Origin: Salinibacterium hongtaonis | Lineage (GTDB): Bacteria > Actinomycetota > Actinomycetes > Actinomycetales > Microbacteriaceae | Length of the DNA stretch: 64,000 nt | Reading direction: 5' to 3' | Assembly: GCF_003065485.1 (NCBI RefSeq) | Contig: NZ_CP026951.1 | Coordinates: 2,294,001 to 2,358,000, forward strand | In this document: positions 30,939-39,937 of the stretch, one piece after another | How the letters are laid out: each line of letters begins with the position of its first letter | How positions within the stretch are numbered: the stretch's first letter is position 1 | Notes under the pieces: generated by a model | What the model was told of the DNA's origin: nothing | Database searches by the model: none | Seen by the model: only the letters and a program-made list of their open reading frames with translations | Position numbers and translations under genes: made by a program

Positions 30939-33900
30939 ATGCGCGACCCCCTTGACCTATTCAGCCCGGTGACACGGGAATGGTTCAGGGGTGCATTCGC
31001 CGCACCCACCGCCGTGCAGGCGGGGGCGTGGGAGGCGATTGCTGGGGGAAAGCATGCCCTCGTCGTGGCGCCGACGGGTTCGGGAAAGACCCTCGCGGCT
31101 TTTCTGTGGGCGATCGACAACCTCGCGGCGGCCAGCGGCCTCGAGAACGCTGCGGGTTCGGCAGAATCTGCCACTGGCACGCAGCCTCCTGGCACTCGCG
31201 TTCTGTATATCTCGCCGCTCAAGGCGCTCGGAGTCGACGTCGAACGCAATCTGCGCTCCCCCCTCGTCGGAATAACGCAGACAGCGGCCCGCCGCGGCGA
31301 AACGACGCCGCAGGTGCGCGTTGGAGTGCGGTCGGGCGACACCACACCCGCAGAACGGCGGATGCTGCAGAAGACTCCACCGGACATTCTCATCACGACT
31401 CCCGAGTCCTTGTACTTGATGCTCACGTCTGCTGCGCGAGAGACCCTGCGCACGGTCGAAACGGTGATCATCGACGAGATCCACGCTGTCGCCTCGACCA
31501 AGCGGGGTGCGCACCTCGCGGTCTCGCTTGAGCGGCTCGATCTTCTGCTCGACCGGCCAGCCCAGCGGGTGGGGCTTTCGGCGACCGTGCGCCCGCTCGA
31601 CGAGGTCGCCCGTTTCTTGGGCGGCGCGGCGGCCACAACGATCGTGGCTCCCCCCGCCGAGAAGACCTTTGACCTGAGCGTGAGCGTGCCGGTTGAGGAC
31701 ATGACAGAGCTGGGCACGGTTGCCCCGCAGGAAGGCTCGGCAGCAGCATCCGCCGCTCAGGGCTCCATCTGGCCGCACGTCGAAGAGGAGATCGTCGACC
31801 GCATTCTGGAGCACCGATCAACGATCGTGTTCGCCAACTCTCGGCGGCTCGCCGAGCGGCTGACCGCACGGTTCAACGAGATCAACGAGGAGCGGATGGG
31901 GCTCGGCGACGCCTCCGATGCCGCTGCCCTCCCACCCGCCCAGCTGATGGGGGCATCCGGATCCACCTCGGGGGCTGAGCCGTTACTGGCGATGGCACAC
32001 CACGGCTCCGTCTCCAAAGAGCGAAGGGCGATGATCGAGGACGATCTCAAATCCGGTCGCCTACGCTGCGTTGTTGCCACGTCGTCGCTTGAGCTCGGCA
32101 TCGACATGGGCGCCGTCGATCTGGTGATTCAGGTCGAGTCGCCGCCCTCGGTGGCGAGCGGCCTGCAGCGCATTGGCCGGGCCGGTCACAACGTCGGCGA
32201 CATCAGCAAGGGCATTCTGTTTCCCAAGCATCGCGCCGACCTGCTGCACACCACGGTGGCAACCGAGCGGATGTCGGCCGGTCTCATTGAGAAGCTGGCC
32301 GTTCCGCAGAATCCGCTCGACATCCTCGCCCAGCAGACCGTGGCCGCCGTAGCGCTCGAAGCGCTCGGCGTCGACGAGTGGTTCGATACCGTTCGCCGAA
32401 GCGCGCCCTTTGCGACGCTGCCCCGGAGCGCATTCGACGCGACCCTCGATCTGCTCAGCGGGCGGTATCCATCGGACGAGTTCGCGGAGCTGCGACCCCG
32501 CATCATCTGGGACCGCGTGGAGGGAACCATCGTGGGCCGGCGCGGCGCGCAACGACTCGCAGTGACCTCGGGCGGCACGATCCCCGACCGCGGGCTCTTT
32601 GGGGTGTTTATGGTGGGCGGCGAGAGCGACGCCCAGGGCGGGCGGCGGGTTGGCGAACTTGACGAAGAGATGGTCTACGAGTCACGCGTCGGCGATATCT
32701 TCGCGCTGGGGGCGACGAGCTGGCGCATCGAGGAGATCACCCACGACCGCGTTGTCGTGACCCCGGCATTCGGCCAACCGGGTCGTGTTCCGTTCTGGAA
32801 GGGCGACGGCATCGGCCGGCCAGCCGAGCTGGGTCAAGCCATAGGCGAGTTCGCCCGCGAGCTGTCGGCCGGGCACGAAACGGCGCTGCGCGAGCGGCTT
32901 TCTCTGGCCGGGCTCGACTCCCGGGCGGTGACCAATCTGCTGGCGTTTGTGGAGGAGCAGAAGGCTTCGACCGTTCACGTGCCCAGCGACCGCACGCTCG
33001 TGGTCGAGCGGTTCCGCGACGAGCTGGGCGACTGGCGCGTCGTGTTGCACTCGCCCTACGGAATGCAGGTGCACGCGCCGTGGGCACTCGCGGTGAGCGC
33101 CCGCATCCGGGACCGCATGGAGATTGACGGTGCAGCGATGGCGGCGGACGACGGCATTGTCGTGCGGATTCCCGACACGGATGCCGAGCCGCCGGGGGCC
33201 GAACTGTTTGCCTTCGAGTCCGACGAGCTCGCCGACATCGTGACCAAAGAGGTGGGCGGGTCGGCCCTCTTCGCCTCGCGTTTTCGCGAAAATTCCGCCA
33301 GGGCGCTGCTGCTGCCCCGGTATAGCCCCGGGCGTCGCTCTCCGCTGTGGCAGCAGAGGCAGAAGGCGTCGCAGTTGCTGGCCGTCGCATCCAAATACCC
33401 GACATTTCCCATCGTGCTCGAAACCGTGCGCGAGGTGCTGCAGGATGTCTACGACCTCCCCGCCCTCACAGAGCTGACACGGCGGCTCGCCGACCGCACC
33501 GTGCGCCTGGTCGAGGCGGAGACGGATGTTCCGTCGCCGTTCGCGCGATCGCTGCTGTTCGGCTACGTTGCCGCCTTTATGTACGAGGGCGATTCTCCGC
33601 TGGCGGAGCGCCGCGCCGCTGCCCTCTCGCTTGACTCGACGCTGCTCGCCGAGCTTTTGGGCAGGGCAGAGCTCCGGGAGCTTCTCGACCCCGACGTGAT
33701 TGAGATGACAGAGCGCGAACTGCAGCGGCTGGCTCCCGACCGGCAGGTGAAAGACATCGAGGGGGTCGTAGACCTGCTGCGGTTTCTCGGCCCGTTGTCG
33801 CTCGCCGAAATCGGCGAGCGCGTTGTTGGTGGGTTGGCTGGCCTGGTGGCCGAGGCGGAGGCTGAACGCGCATCCGCCGAGTCCCGCGCCGAACAGCTGC

Positions 33901-35560
33901 TGCTCGACCTGGCGCGGGCCAACCGGGTTATTGCAGTCACGATCGCGGGAGATCGACGCTGGGCGGTCGCCGAGGATGCATCGCGGCTGCGCGACGCGCT
34001 GGGCACACCGTTGCCTTTCGGCATCCCGCACGCATTTCTCGAACCCGTCGCCGACCCGGTCGGCGACCTCGTCAGCCGCTATGCCCGCACCCACGGGCCG
34101 TTCACGACCGGTGAGGCAGCCAGCCGATACGACCTGGGCCCCGCGGTGGTTGCCGACGCCCTGCAGCGGCTCGAATCGCAGAGGCGGGTGGTCGAGGGCG
34201 AGTTTCGCCCTGGTGCAAGCGGCAGCGAGTGGGTCGACATGGAGGTGCTGCGGCGGCTGCGCAGCCGATCGCTTGCGGCGCTGCGCCACGAGGTCGAGCC
34301 GGTGGATGCGGCAACCTACGGGCGATTTCTGCCCGCCTGGCAGCACGTCACCGGCGCAGGCGGCACTCGATTGCGCGGCATCGACGGCGTGCTTGAAGTT
34401 GTCGACCAGTTGGCGGGGGTCGCGATCCCCGCGTCGACTATCGAGAACCTCGTGCTGCCCCTTCGCGTCACGGACTACTCCCCCGCCATGCTCGACGAAC
34501 TCACCGCATCGGGCGAGGTGCTCTGGTCGGGCGCCGGATCGCTCGGCGACTCGGATGGTTGGGTGAGCCTGCACACGGCGGAGTCCGCACCCTTTACGCT
34601 GCCGACAGAGCCGCGACCATTCGACGAGACAGAGCTGCACCGCAGCATCCTCGAAGTCCTCGCGAGTGGCGGCGCCTATTTCTATCGCCAGCTTTCGGAT
34701 GCGATCGGCAGCCTCGATGACTCGGCCCTGACCCCCGCACTGTGGGACCTGGTGTGGGCGGGAATCGTGACTAACGACACCCTTGCACCGCTGCGCGCAT
34801 ATCTGGGTGGGCCTGCACGCCGCCCCGCAGCACGAGGCAGATCATTCCGGGGGCGCACCCGGATGGCGATGCCGTCGCGCACTGGCCCCCGAGCGTGGCA
34901 GGTCGCTGGTCCCTGCTGCCCAGGCTCGCGGCACCTCAGCCGACCCTGCTCGGTGTCGCAACGGCGGAATCGCTGCTCGAACGCTACGGGGTCGTCACCA
35001 AAGGTGCAGTGGCCTCCGAAGGGGTTCGCGGCGGCTTCTCGACCGTCTACCGTGTGCTCGGCGGCTTTGAGGAGAGCGGGCGGGCACGCCGCGGCTACTT
35101 CATTCAAGGCCTGGGCGCCGCGCAATTCGCCACGGGTCCGACCGTTGACCGGCTCCGGACGTATCTGCTGGATCCCGATGCCGCACCACCGCTCACCGCC
35201 GTCACTCTGGCCGCCACGGACCCCGCGAACCCCTACGGCGCCGCGCTTCCCTGGCCCACCGGCGAGGGAACGCACCGGCCGGGGCGCAAGGCCGGTGCGC
35301 TGGTCGTGCTGGTCGATGGCGCGCTTGCGCTTTACGTTGAGCGCGGAGGAAAGACCGTGCTCACCTTTGTGGATTCCGAGACGGATGGTGCGGCTATCGC
35401 GTCGGCGGCTGAGAGTCTGGCAAGCACGGTGCGAGGCCACCTGAAGGCGCTCAAGGTGGAGCGGGTCGACGGCCAGTTTGTGATCGGCACCCCCCTCGGG
35501 CGCGCCCTCGAGGCATCCGGATTCACCGTGACGCCGCAGGGGTTGAGGCTGCGTGCCTGA
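30939..35560 (+). CDS. lhr: Lhr-type ATP-dependent helicase (frame broken near the 3' end)
   Basis: Large DNA/RNA helicase of the Lhr (long helicase-related) family, linked to DNA repair. Motif I APTGSGKTLAAF (about 46-57), DEIH box (IIDEIHAVAS), SAT (GLSATVRPLDE) and motif VI QRIGRAGHN are clear, followed by the Lhr winged-helix and DUF4635-type core. The open frame fails near 34890: upstream it reads ...RTGP and downstream, one frame over, VAGRWSLLPRL... to the stop at 35560, exactly as Lhr proteins continue. One missing C in the CCCCC run (34886-34890) explains it. The product would be about 1540 residues. The shifted frame reads to 35444 with no family similarity. Confidence 0.85.
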
Positions 35561-36326
35561 GGGCGACACCGTCTATCAGACCGCCCATACCCTCAATCGG
35601 GTGTTGGCGGGCCAGCTGCTGACCCGCAGCGATATCCGCGTTCCCCGCTATGCGACGGTCGATCTGAGCGGGCGGATGATCGCGGACGTTATCTCGCGAG
35701 GCAAGCACCTGTTCATGCACCTGGGCGATGCGACGATCCACAGCCATCTCAAGATGGAGGGGTCGTGGCACGTGTACAAACATGGAACCCGCTGGAAGCG
35801 CCCCGCCTACCAGGCTCGCATCGTGCTCGAAACGGAGACCGATGTCGCTGTGGGGTTCGATCTCGGCACACTCGAGGTGCTCGACGCCCAGGGTGAAGCT
35901 GCCGCGTCGGCGCGGCTCGGGCCCGATCTGCTCGGCGCTGATTGGGATGCCGACGAAGCCGTGCGGCGGCTGCTGGCTCGCCCCGACCGGATGGTGTCGA
36001 TGGCTCTGCTCGACCAACACAATCTGGCCGGCATCGGCAACATATATATGAACGAGCTGTGCTATCTGCGCGGCGTGCTGCCCACCAGACCGGTCGGCGA
36101 GGTCGAGCATCCCGAAAAGATGGTCGCGCTCGCTCACCGCCTGCTCGACGCCAACAAGCTGCGACCCAGAACCACAACCGGTCGCACCCGTGGCGACACC
36201 ACGTGGGTCTATGGCCGCGAAGGCAAGCCTTGTTTGCGGTGCGGAACGCTCATCAACGACGGGTTAATCGGTGGCGCTGGCGAGTTCGAGCGCCACGGGT
36301 ATTGGTGCCCTCACTGCCAGAACTAG
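35553..36326 (+). CDS. nei: Endonuclease VIII-like DNA glycosylase (Nei/Fpg family)
   Basis: 257 residues. GTG start gives the mature N-terminus PEGDTVYQ, with Pro2 as the Schiff-base nucleophile and Glu3 as its catalytic partner, which marks the Nei subgroup. A helix-two-turn-helix (LLDQHNLAGIGNIYMNE) and a C-terminal zinc finger (CLRCG ... CPHCQN) are present. It excises oxidised pyrimidines. It overlaps the lhr stop by eight bases, so the two repair genes are translationally coupled. Confidence 0.93.
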   Translation: MPEGDTVYQTAHTLNRVLAGQLLTRSDIRVPRYATVDLSGRMIADVISRGKHLFMHLGDATIHSHLKMEGSWHVYKHGTRWKRPAYQARIVLETETDVAVGFDLGTLEVLDAQGEAAASARLGPDLLGADWDADEAVRRLLARPDRMVSMALLDQHNLAGIGNIYMNELCYLRGVLPTRPVGEVEHPEKMVALAHRLLDANKLRPRTTTGRTRGDTTWVYGREGKPCLRCGTLINDGLIGGAGEFERHGYWCPHCQN

Positions 36327-36450
36327 CGGCTCCTTCGTTCACAGCAGGCTCAGATTCCCTGTCGACCGCAGCCGCAGCATCCTCCGCGCAAGCAGCTTCC
36401 GCAGGCCTCTGGGGGGCGTGTTGACGACCGAGATGTGTGGCTCCTGGGTG

Positions 36451-36469
36451 TTAGGGTGGCCTAAGTCTG
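36451..36469 (+). promoter_or_regulatory. Possible DtxR/IdeR-type iron box
   Basis: TTAGGGTGGCCTAAGTCTG matches about 12 of 19 positions of the DtxR consensus TWAGGTWAGSCTWACCTWA, chiefly in the left half. It lies 47 bases before the ATG of the iron-oxygenase-like gene. Weak match; iron control is speculative. Confidence 0.3.
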
Positions 36470-36515
36470 GCTAGGCAAAACGTGCTAGCCACATATCTGA
36501 AGGGCACATTTTCGA

Positions 36516-37292
36516 ATGAGCTACATCAAGTCGGCGGCTCTGGAGGAGACCGGATTCGTCATCCTCGACAGGTACGACCAGGCGCAGGATCCGAAGGAAT
36601 GGCTCGACCTGGAGTATGTCGACTGGAAGTCTTCTGGAGACACCCAGTTCGCCCCCCTCGCGAGCGCCAACGGCGAGATCGAGGTCAACGGCTTCTGGAA
36701 CCACCAGCCCCCTCGTACCGACAAAGACGGCGTCTGGATCGAGTCGCAGGTGGCGAAAGCTCCGCGACTTACCGCTAGGGCACAGGAGCCCGGCGCAAAT
36801 GTCGGCCGGTGCCGTGTGATCGAGCTCAAGCCCAACAGCTACGAAGAGACTCTCTACAACCTTCACCAGGACGACAACAACCGCCTCAACCCCGACGGCT
36901 CCGGTTGGATCGTGCGCGGGTTCTTCAACCTCTCCGACGATGCCGACTCGTGCCTCGTGCTGCGCGAAGAGCGCTTCGACCCCGACACTGAGATCCGCAT
37001 CCCGCTGCCGGCTGGTGCTCAGGTGATCGTCGACACCCAGCGGTTCTGGCACGCCGTGTGGCACCCGGGCCCCGAGAACCGCTACTGCCTCATCACGTCG
37101 TGGGAGTCCGGCCCTGAACTCGACGCCTTCATCGCCAAGCACCACGGAACGACGGAGCACACCAGTCCCCCTCTCGACCCCGCCGTCATCGCGCACGCGC
37201 AGGCCGATGTGCAGCGCCGCTTTGCGGAGCGAGCCGCGGCCCTTGCCGAGCGCGGCAGCGCCGATGAAGGCCCCGAAATGTCTGACGTCTAG
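36516..37292 (+). CDS. Putative Fe(II)/2-oxoglutarate-like oxygenase
   Basis: 258 residues. I see a possible facial-triad arrangement H117-x-D119 (in NLHQDD), H179 or H183 (FWHAVWH) and R189 (ENRYCL), in the order used by double-stranded beta-helix Fe(II)/2-oxoglutarate enzymes. The surrounding sequence is not close to any subfamily I can name. An Ala/Glu-rich helix forms the C-terminus. It may be iron-regulated through the weak box upstream. It could instead be a metal-binding cupin without oxygenase activity. Confidence 0.55.
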   Translation: MSYIKSAALEETGFVILDRYDQAQDPKEWLDLEYVDWKSSGDTQFAPLASANGEIEVNGFWNHQPPRTDKDGVWIESQVAKAPRLTARAQEPGANVGRCRVIELKPNSYEETLYNLHQDDNNRLNPDGSGWIVRGFFNLSDDADSCLVLREERFDPDTEIRIPLPAGAQVIVDTQRFWHAVWHPGPENRYCLITSWESGPELDAFIAKHHGTTEHTSPPLDPAVIAHAQADVQRRFAERAAALAERGSADEGPEMSDV

Positions 37293-37309
37293 GCAGATCG
37301 CGCATCGCC

Positions 37310-37353
37310 AACTAATGAACCGCCTCCGACTCTTCGGGGGCGGTTCATTAGTT
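37310..37353. terminator. Bidirectional terminator
   Basis: Twenty-base stem (AACTAATGAACCGCC pairing GGCGGTTCATTAGTT, extended inward with one wobble) and a CTCT loop. It lies between a plus-strand gene ending at 37292 and the minus-strand TetR gene ending at 37359, and has T/A-rich flanks. Confidence 0.88.
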
Positions 37354-37358
37354 AACCG

Positions 37359-37937
37359 CTAGTCAGCGGGAGTGTGATCCACGATCAGGCGTTCCGCCAT
37401 CACCCGGGCCTGCTGCGCGGAATCGAGATCGCCCATCGCGGCCGTGACGATCGATCCCTTCATGAGGATGTGCAGCGAGAGCGCAAAGTCGTCCAGATCA
37501 GTGAGCCCCGCACGCTCGGCTAAGCCCCTGATCATGCGCCTAACGTGATTGAGGTGCACGATGCTTGATTGACCTAGCGGATGCTCCGGTCCCATCTCGA
37601 GAAGCACCTTAACGAACGAGTCCCCCTCGAAGTCATCACGGTGGAACCACTCGTCGAAGACGTCAAAGATGCCGAGCAACTGTGCGCGAGGGGAGTCGCT
37701 GCGGCTGGCGACTTCGGCCACGATCAACTCTGACGTCCACACCTGTTCGCGGCGATTGAGAAAAGCCTGAGCGAGCTCGTCTTTTGAGCTGAAATGGCGA
37801 TAAAACGTGGCGATGGCGACCTTGGACTTGGTGATTATTTCGTCGACACTGACGTCGCGAATGCCTCGGTGAGAGAAAAGGTCGTACGCAGCGTCCAGGA
37901 TGCGCTCTCGGGCTCCCTGTTTGATTGGCTCAGTCAT
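37359..37937 (-). CDS. TetR-family transcriptional regulator
   Basis: 192 residues. The N-terminal helix-turn-helix (ARERILDAAYDLFSHRGIRD, then VDEIITKSKVAIATFYRHFSSKDEL) is canonical; the rest is the variable ligand-binding half. GGAGGG four bases before the ATG. It is divergent from the sigma factor gene with 130 bases between them. The TACCC-N6-GGGTA palindrome in that gap is a likely operator. Ligand and targets are unknown. Confidence 0.9.
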   Translation of the reverse strand: MTEPIKQGARERILDAAYDLFSHRGIRDVSVDEIITKSKVAIATFYRHFSSKDELAQAFLNRREQVWTSELIVAEVASRSDSPRAQLLGIFDVFDEWFHRDDFEGDSFVKVLLEMGPEHPLGQSSIVHLNHVRRMIRGLAERAGLTDLDDFALSLHILMKGSIVTAAMGDLDSAQQARVMAERLIVDHTPAD

Positions 37938-37957
37938 CGCCCTCCAATCTTAGCGCT

Positions 37958-37991
37958 TGACAGAACGCATACTCTACCCCCTAAATGGGTA
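37958..37991 (+). promoter_or_regulatory. Promoter of the sigma factor gene with overlapping operator
   Basis: TTGACA (37958-37963) and a -10-like CTAAAT (37981-37986) with a 17-base spacer. The -10 lies inside the palindrome TACCC-CTAAAT-GGGTA (37976-37991), so a repressor bound there would block the promoter. The divergent TetR protein is the obvious candidate. Confidence 0.55.
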
Positions 37992-38067
37992 CAGACAGAG
38001 CGTTCCATTCGCACAGATCGGTCATCCCGAGACGGCGCCAATAAACGAGAGAATGAGGGAAACAACC

Positions 38068-39060
38068 GTGACCATCACCGCTCCCACCACCCCTGCCCCC
38101 TCGACACCACGGCAGGCGCCGCGCAGCACTGACCGGAGCAAGGCTCCTCGCGAAGCCCGAGTTTCAGAAGACGCGGTACGGGACTACTTGCAGGGGATCT
38201 CTGTGATCCCCCTGCTGGCCGCAGAAGAAGAGCCCGAGCTGGCTCGCCGCATCGAGGTTGGCGTGATCGCCCGCGAGCGACTCGAAACCACAACCGGCCC
38301 AGCCAAGCTCGTTCGCGAGTTGCAGCAGCTCGTCAATGAAGGCGAAGCCGCCTACCGCCAGTTCGTGCGCGCCAACCTGCGCCTGGTCGTGAGCGTTGCC
38401 AAGAACTACGTCGGCCACGGCGTTCCCTTCATGGACCTGATTCAGGAGGGCAACCTCGGCCTCGACCGCGCCGTGAAGAAGTTCGACTTCGCAAAGGGCT
38501 ACAAGTTCTCGACCTACGCCACCTGGTGGATTCGCCAGTCGATTAGCCGGTGCCTCGCCGATTCGTCGCGTCTGATCCGAATCCCCGTGCATGCAGCAGA
38601 GAAGGTCGTTGCCGTTCGCAAGCTGTACCGCGAGCTCGAGACCGAACTCGGCCGCCGCCCCACCGTCGAAGAGCTCTCAGCCGAGACCGGGTTTACGCCG
38701 GACAAGGTGCGCATCTATCTGGATGCCGACCGCGAGCCCGTGAGCATTCACACGCCCGTCGGCGAAGAGCAGGACACCGTGCTCGGCGACCTCATCGAGG
38801 ATGACCAGCACGCGCCCGTCATCGACGTCGTGAGCGCCGGCATCCGCAACGAGCTGCTGCACAAGTGCATCCAGACACTGCCGGAGCGCGACGCCAAGGT
38901 TCTCAAGCTGCGCTTTGGCCTCGATGGATGCGCACCTATGACGTTCGACCAAGTGGGCGAGGTGTTCGGCATCTCACGCGAGCGGGTTCGCCAGCTTGAG
39001 CAGCGTGCCCTGCGCGCGCTTCGCGCACGCGAGTTCCGCGGCGCGCTTTCCGACAGCTAG
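38068..39060 (+). CDS. Sigma-70 family RNA polymerase sigma factor (group 1/2, SigB/HrdB-like)
   Basis: 330 residues from a GTG at 38068 with GAGGG eight bases upstream; earlier in-frame starts at 38053 and 37957 have poorer sites. Regions 1.2 (DYLQGISVIPLLAAEEE), 2 (FMDLIQEGNLGLDRAVKKFD, then KFSTYATWWIRQSI), 3 (RRPTVEELSAETGFT) and 4 (ISRERVRQLEQRALRALR) are intact, and the long acidic region 1.1 of a full housekeeping factor is absent. That suggests a group 2, stress or stationary-phase factor. Possibly TetR-controlled. Confidence 0.9.
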   Translation: MTITAPTTPAPSTPRQAPRSTDRSKAPREARVSEDAVRDYLQGISVIPLLAAEEEPELARRIEVGVIARERLETTTGPAKLVRELQQLVNEGEAAYRQFVRANLRLVVSVAKNYVGHGVPFMDLIQEGNLGLDRAVKKFDFAKGYKFSTYATWWIRQSISRCLADSSRLIRIPVHAAEKVVAVRKLYRELETELGRRPTVEELSAETGFTPDKVRIYLDADREPVSIHTPVGEEQDTVLGDLIEDDQHAPVIDVVSAGIRNELLHKCIQTLPERDAKVLKLRFGLDGCAPMTFDQVGEVFGISRERVRQLEQRALRALRAREFRGALSDS

Positions 39061-39094
39061 GACTGACACCAGGACTGCTAGGTCCTCACGTACG

Positions 39095-39158
39095 AACGGC
39101 CCGTTGGCCGCCCAGATGTGCCCGTGGTGGGACGCACTGGGATGCCAGCAGGGCCGTT
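39095..39158. terminator. Possible terminator between convergent genes
   Basis: AACGGCCC (39095-39102) pairs with GGGCCGTT (39151-39158) around a long, partly structured loop, between the sigma gene and the mannose-phosphate synthase gene. The loop of 48 bases makes it a weak case. Confidence 0.3.
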
Positions 39159-39181
39159 TGTCGTGTGGCCCGCGCTCGGCA

Positions 39182-39937
39182 CTAAGCCCGGATGCGCCCC
39201 GTCGGCTGCCGGGCCGGGCGCGATAGACGCTTGGGGCTTTGCGTGATGCCCCACCAGGCCACCCTGGCCATTGCCTCGAAGACGATCGAGCTCGACATCT
39301 TGGATTTGCCTTCCTGTCGCTCGGCAAACTCGATGGGGACTTCACGCACTCGACACCCGCTGGTGTTCGCCCGCCACAGCATCTCGATTTGAAAGCAGTA
39401 GCCGCGGCTCATCACCGTACGCGGCTCGATTCGCTCTAGCGCCTCCCTGCGGAATGCGCGGAATCCGCCGGTCACATCGGCAGACGTAACGGGCAGGCAT
39501 GCCCGGGCGAAAACGCTACCGCCACGAGAGAGAAGCTGGCGCGCACGGGGCCACCCCACGACGGAACCGCCGGGAACCCATCGCGAGCCGAGCACAACAT
39601 CCGCAGTCTCGAGAGCCCGCAGTAACACCGGCACATCGGCCGCCCGGTGCGAACCGTCGGCGTCCATCTGCACGACCGTGTCGTAGCCCTCAGCCAAGGC
39701 CCACGCAAACCCCGCGCGGTAGGCCGCTCCCAGCCCGTCTTTGGTCGCTCGATGCAACACGTGGAGCCGCCCGTCGCTGGCCGATCGGAGTTCTGCCGCC
39801 TGCCCCGTTCCGTCGGGCGAGTCGTCGTCGACGATCAGGATTTCTGCGGAGGGAACGTGTCGATGCAGGTCATCCACCAATCCGGCCAGATTGGGCAGCT
39901 CGTTGTAGGTGGGAACGACGATCACAACCCCGCTCAT
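39182..39937 (-). CDS. Polyprenol-phosphate mannose synthase-like GT2 glycosyltransferase
   Basis: 251 residues, GT-A fold: VVPTYNELPNLAGL at the start, VDDDSPDGTG (about 37-46), QMDADGSH metal site (about 91-98), and GLGAAYRAGF. It transfers mannose from GDP-mannose to polyprenyl phosphate at the membrane, as in Ppm1/Dpm1. The sugar donor for the adjacent GT39-like enzyme would then come from here; the two overlap by four bases (ATGA). Lacks the extra membrane domain of mycobacterial Ppm1. Confidence 0.87.
   Translation of the reverse strand: MSGVVIVVPTYNELPNLAGLVDDLHRHVPSAEILIVDDDSPDGTGQAAELRSASDGRLHVLHRATKDGLGAAYRAGFAWALAEGYDTVVQMDADGSHRAADVPVLLRALETADVVLGSRWVPGGSVVGWPRARQLLSRGGSVFARACLPVTSADVTGGFRAFRREALERIEPRTVMSRGYCFQIEMLWRANTSGCRVREVPIEFAERQEGKSKMSSSIVFEAMARVAWWGITQSPKRLSRPARQPTGRIRA

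Noticed and set aside
32682-34640. 652-codon minus-strand frame opposite lhr
   Set aside because: Antisense shadow of the helicase; residue composition is Arg/Gly/His-rich with no motifs.
34880-34900. Programmed ribosomal frameshift in lhr
   Set aside because: No slippery heptamer or downstream stimulator; two other genes show the same one-base G/C-run defect, so an assembly error is simpler.
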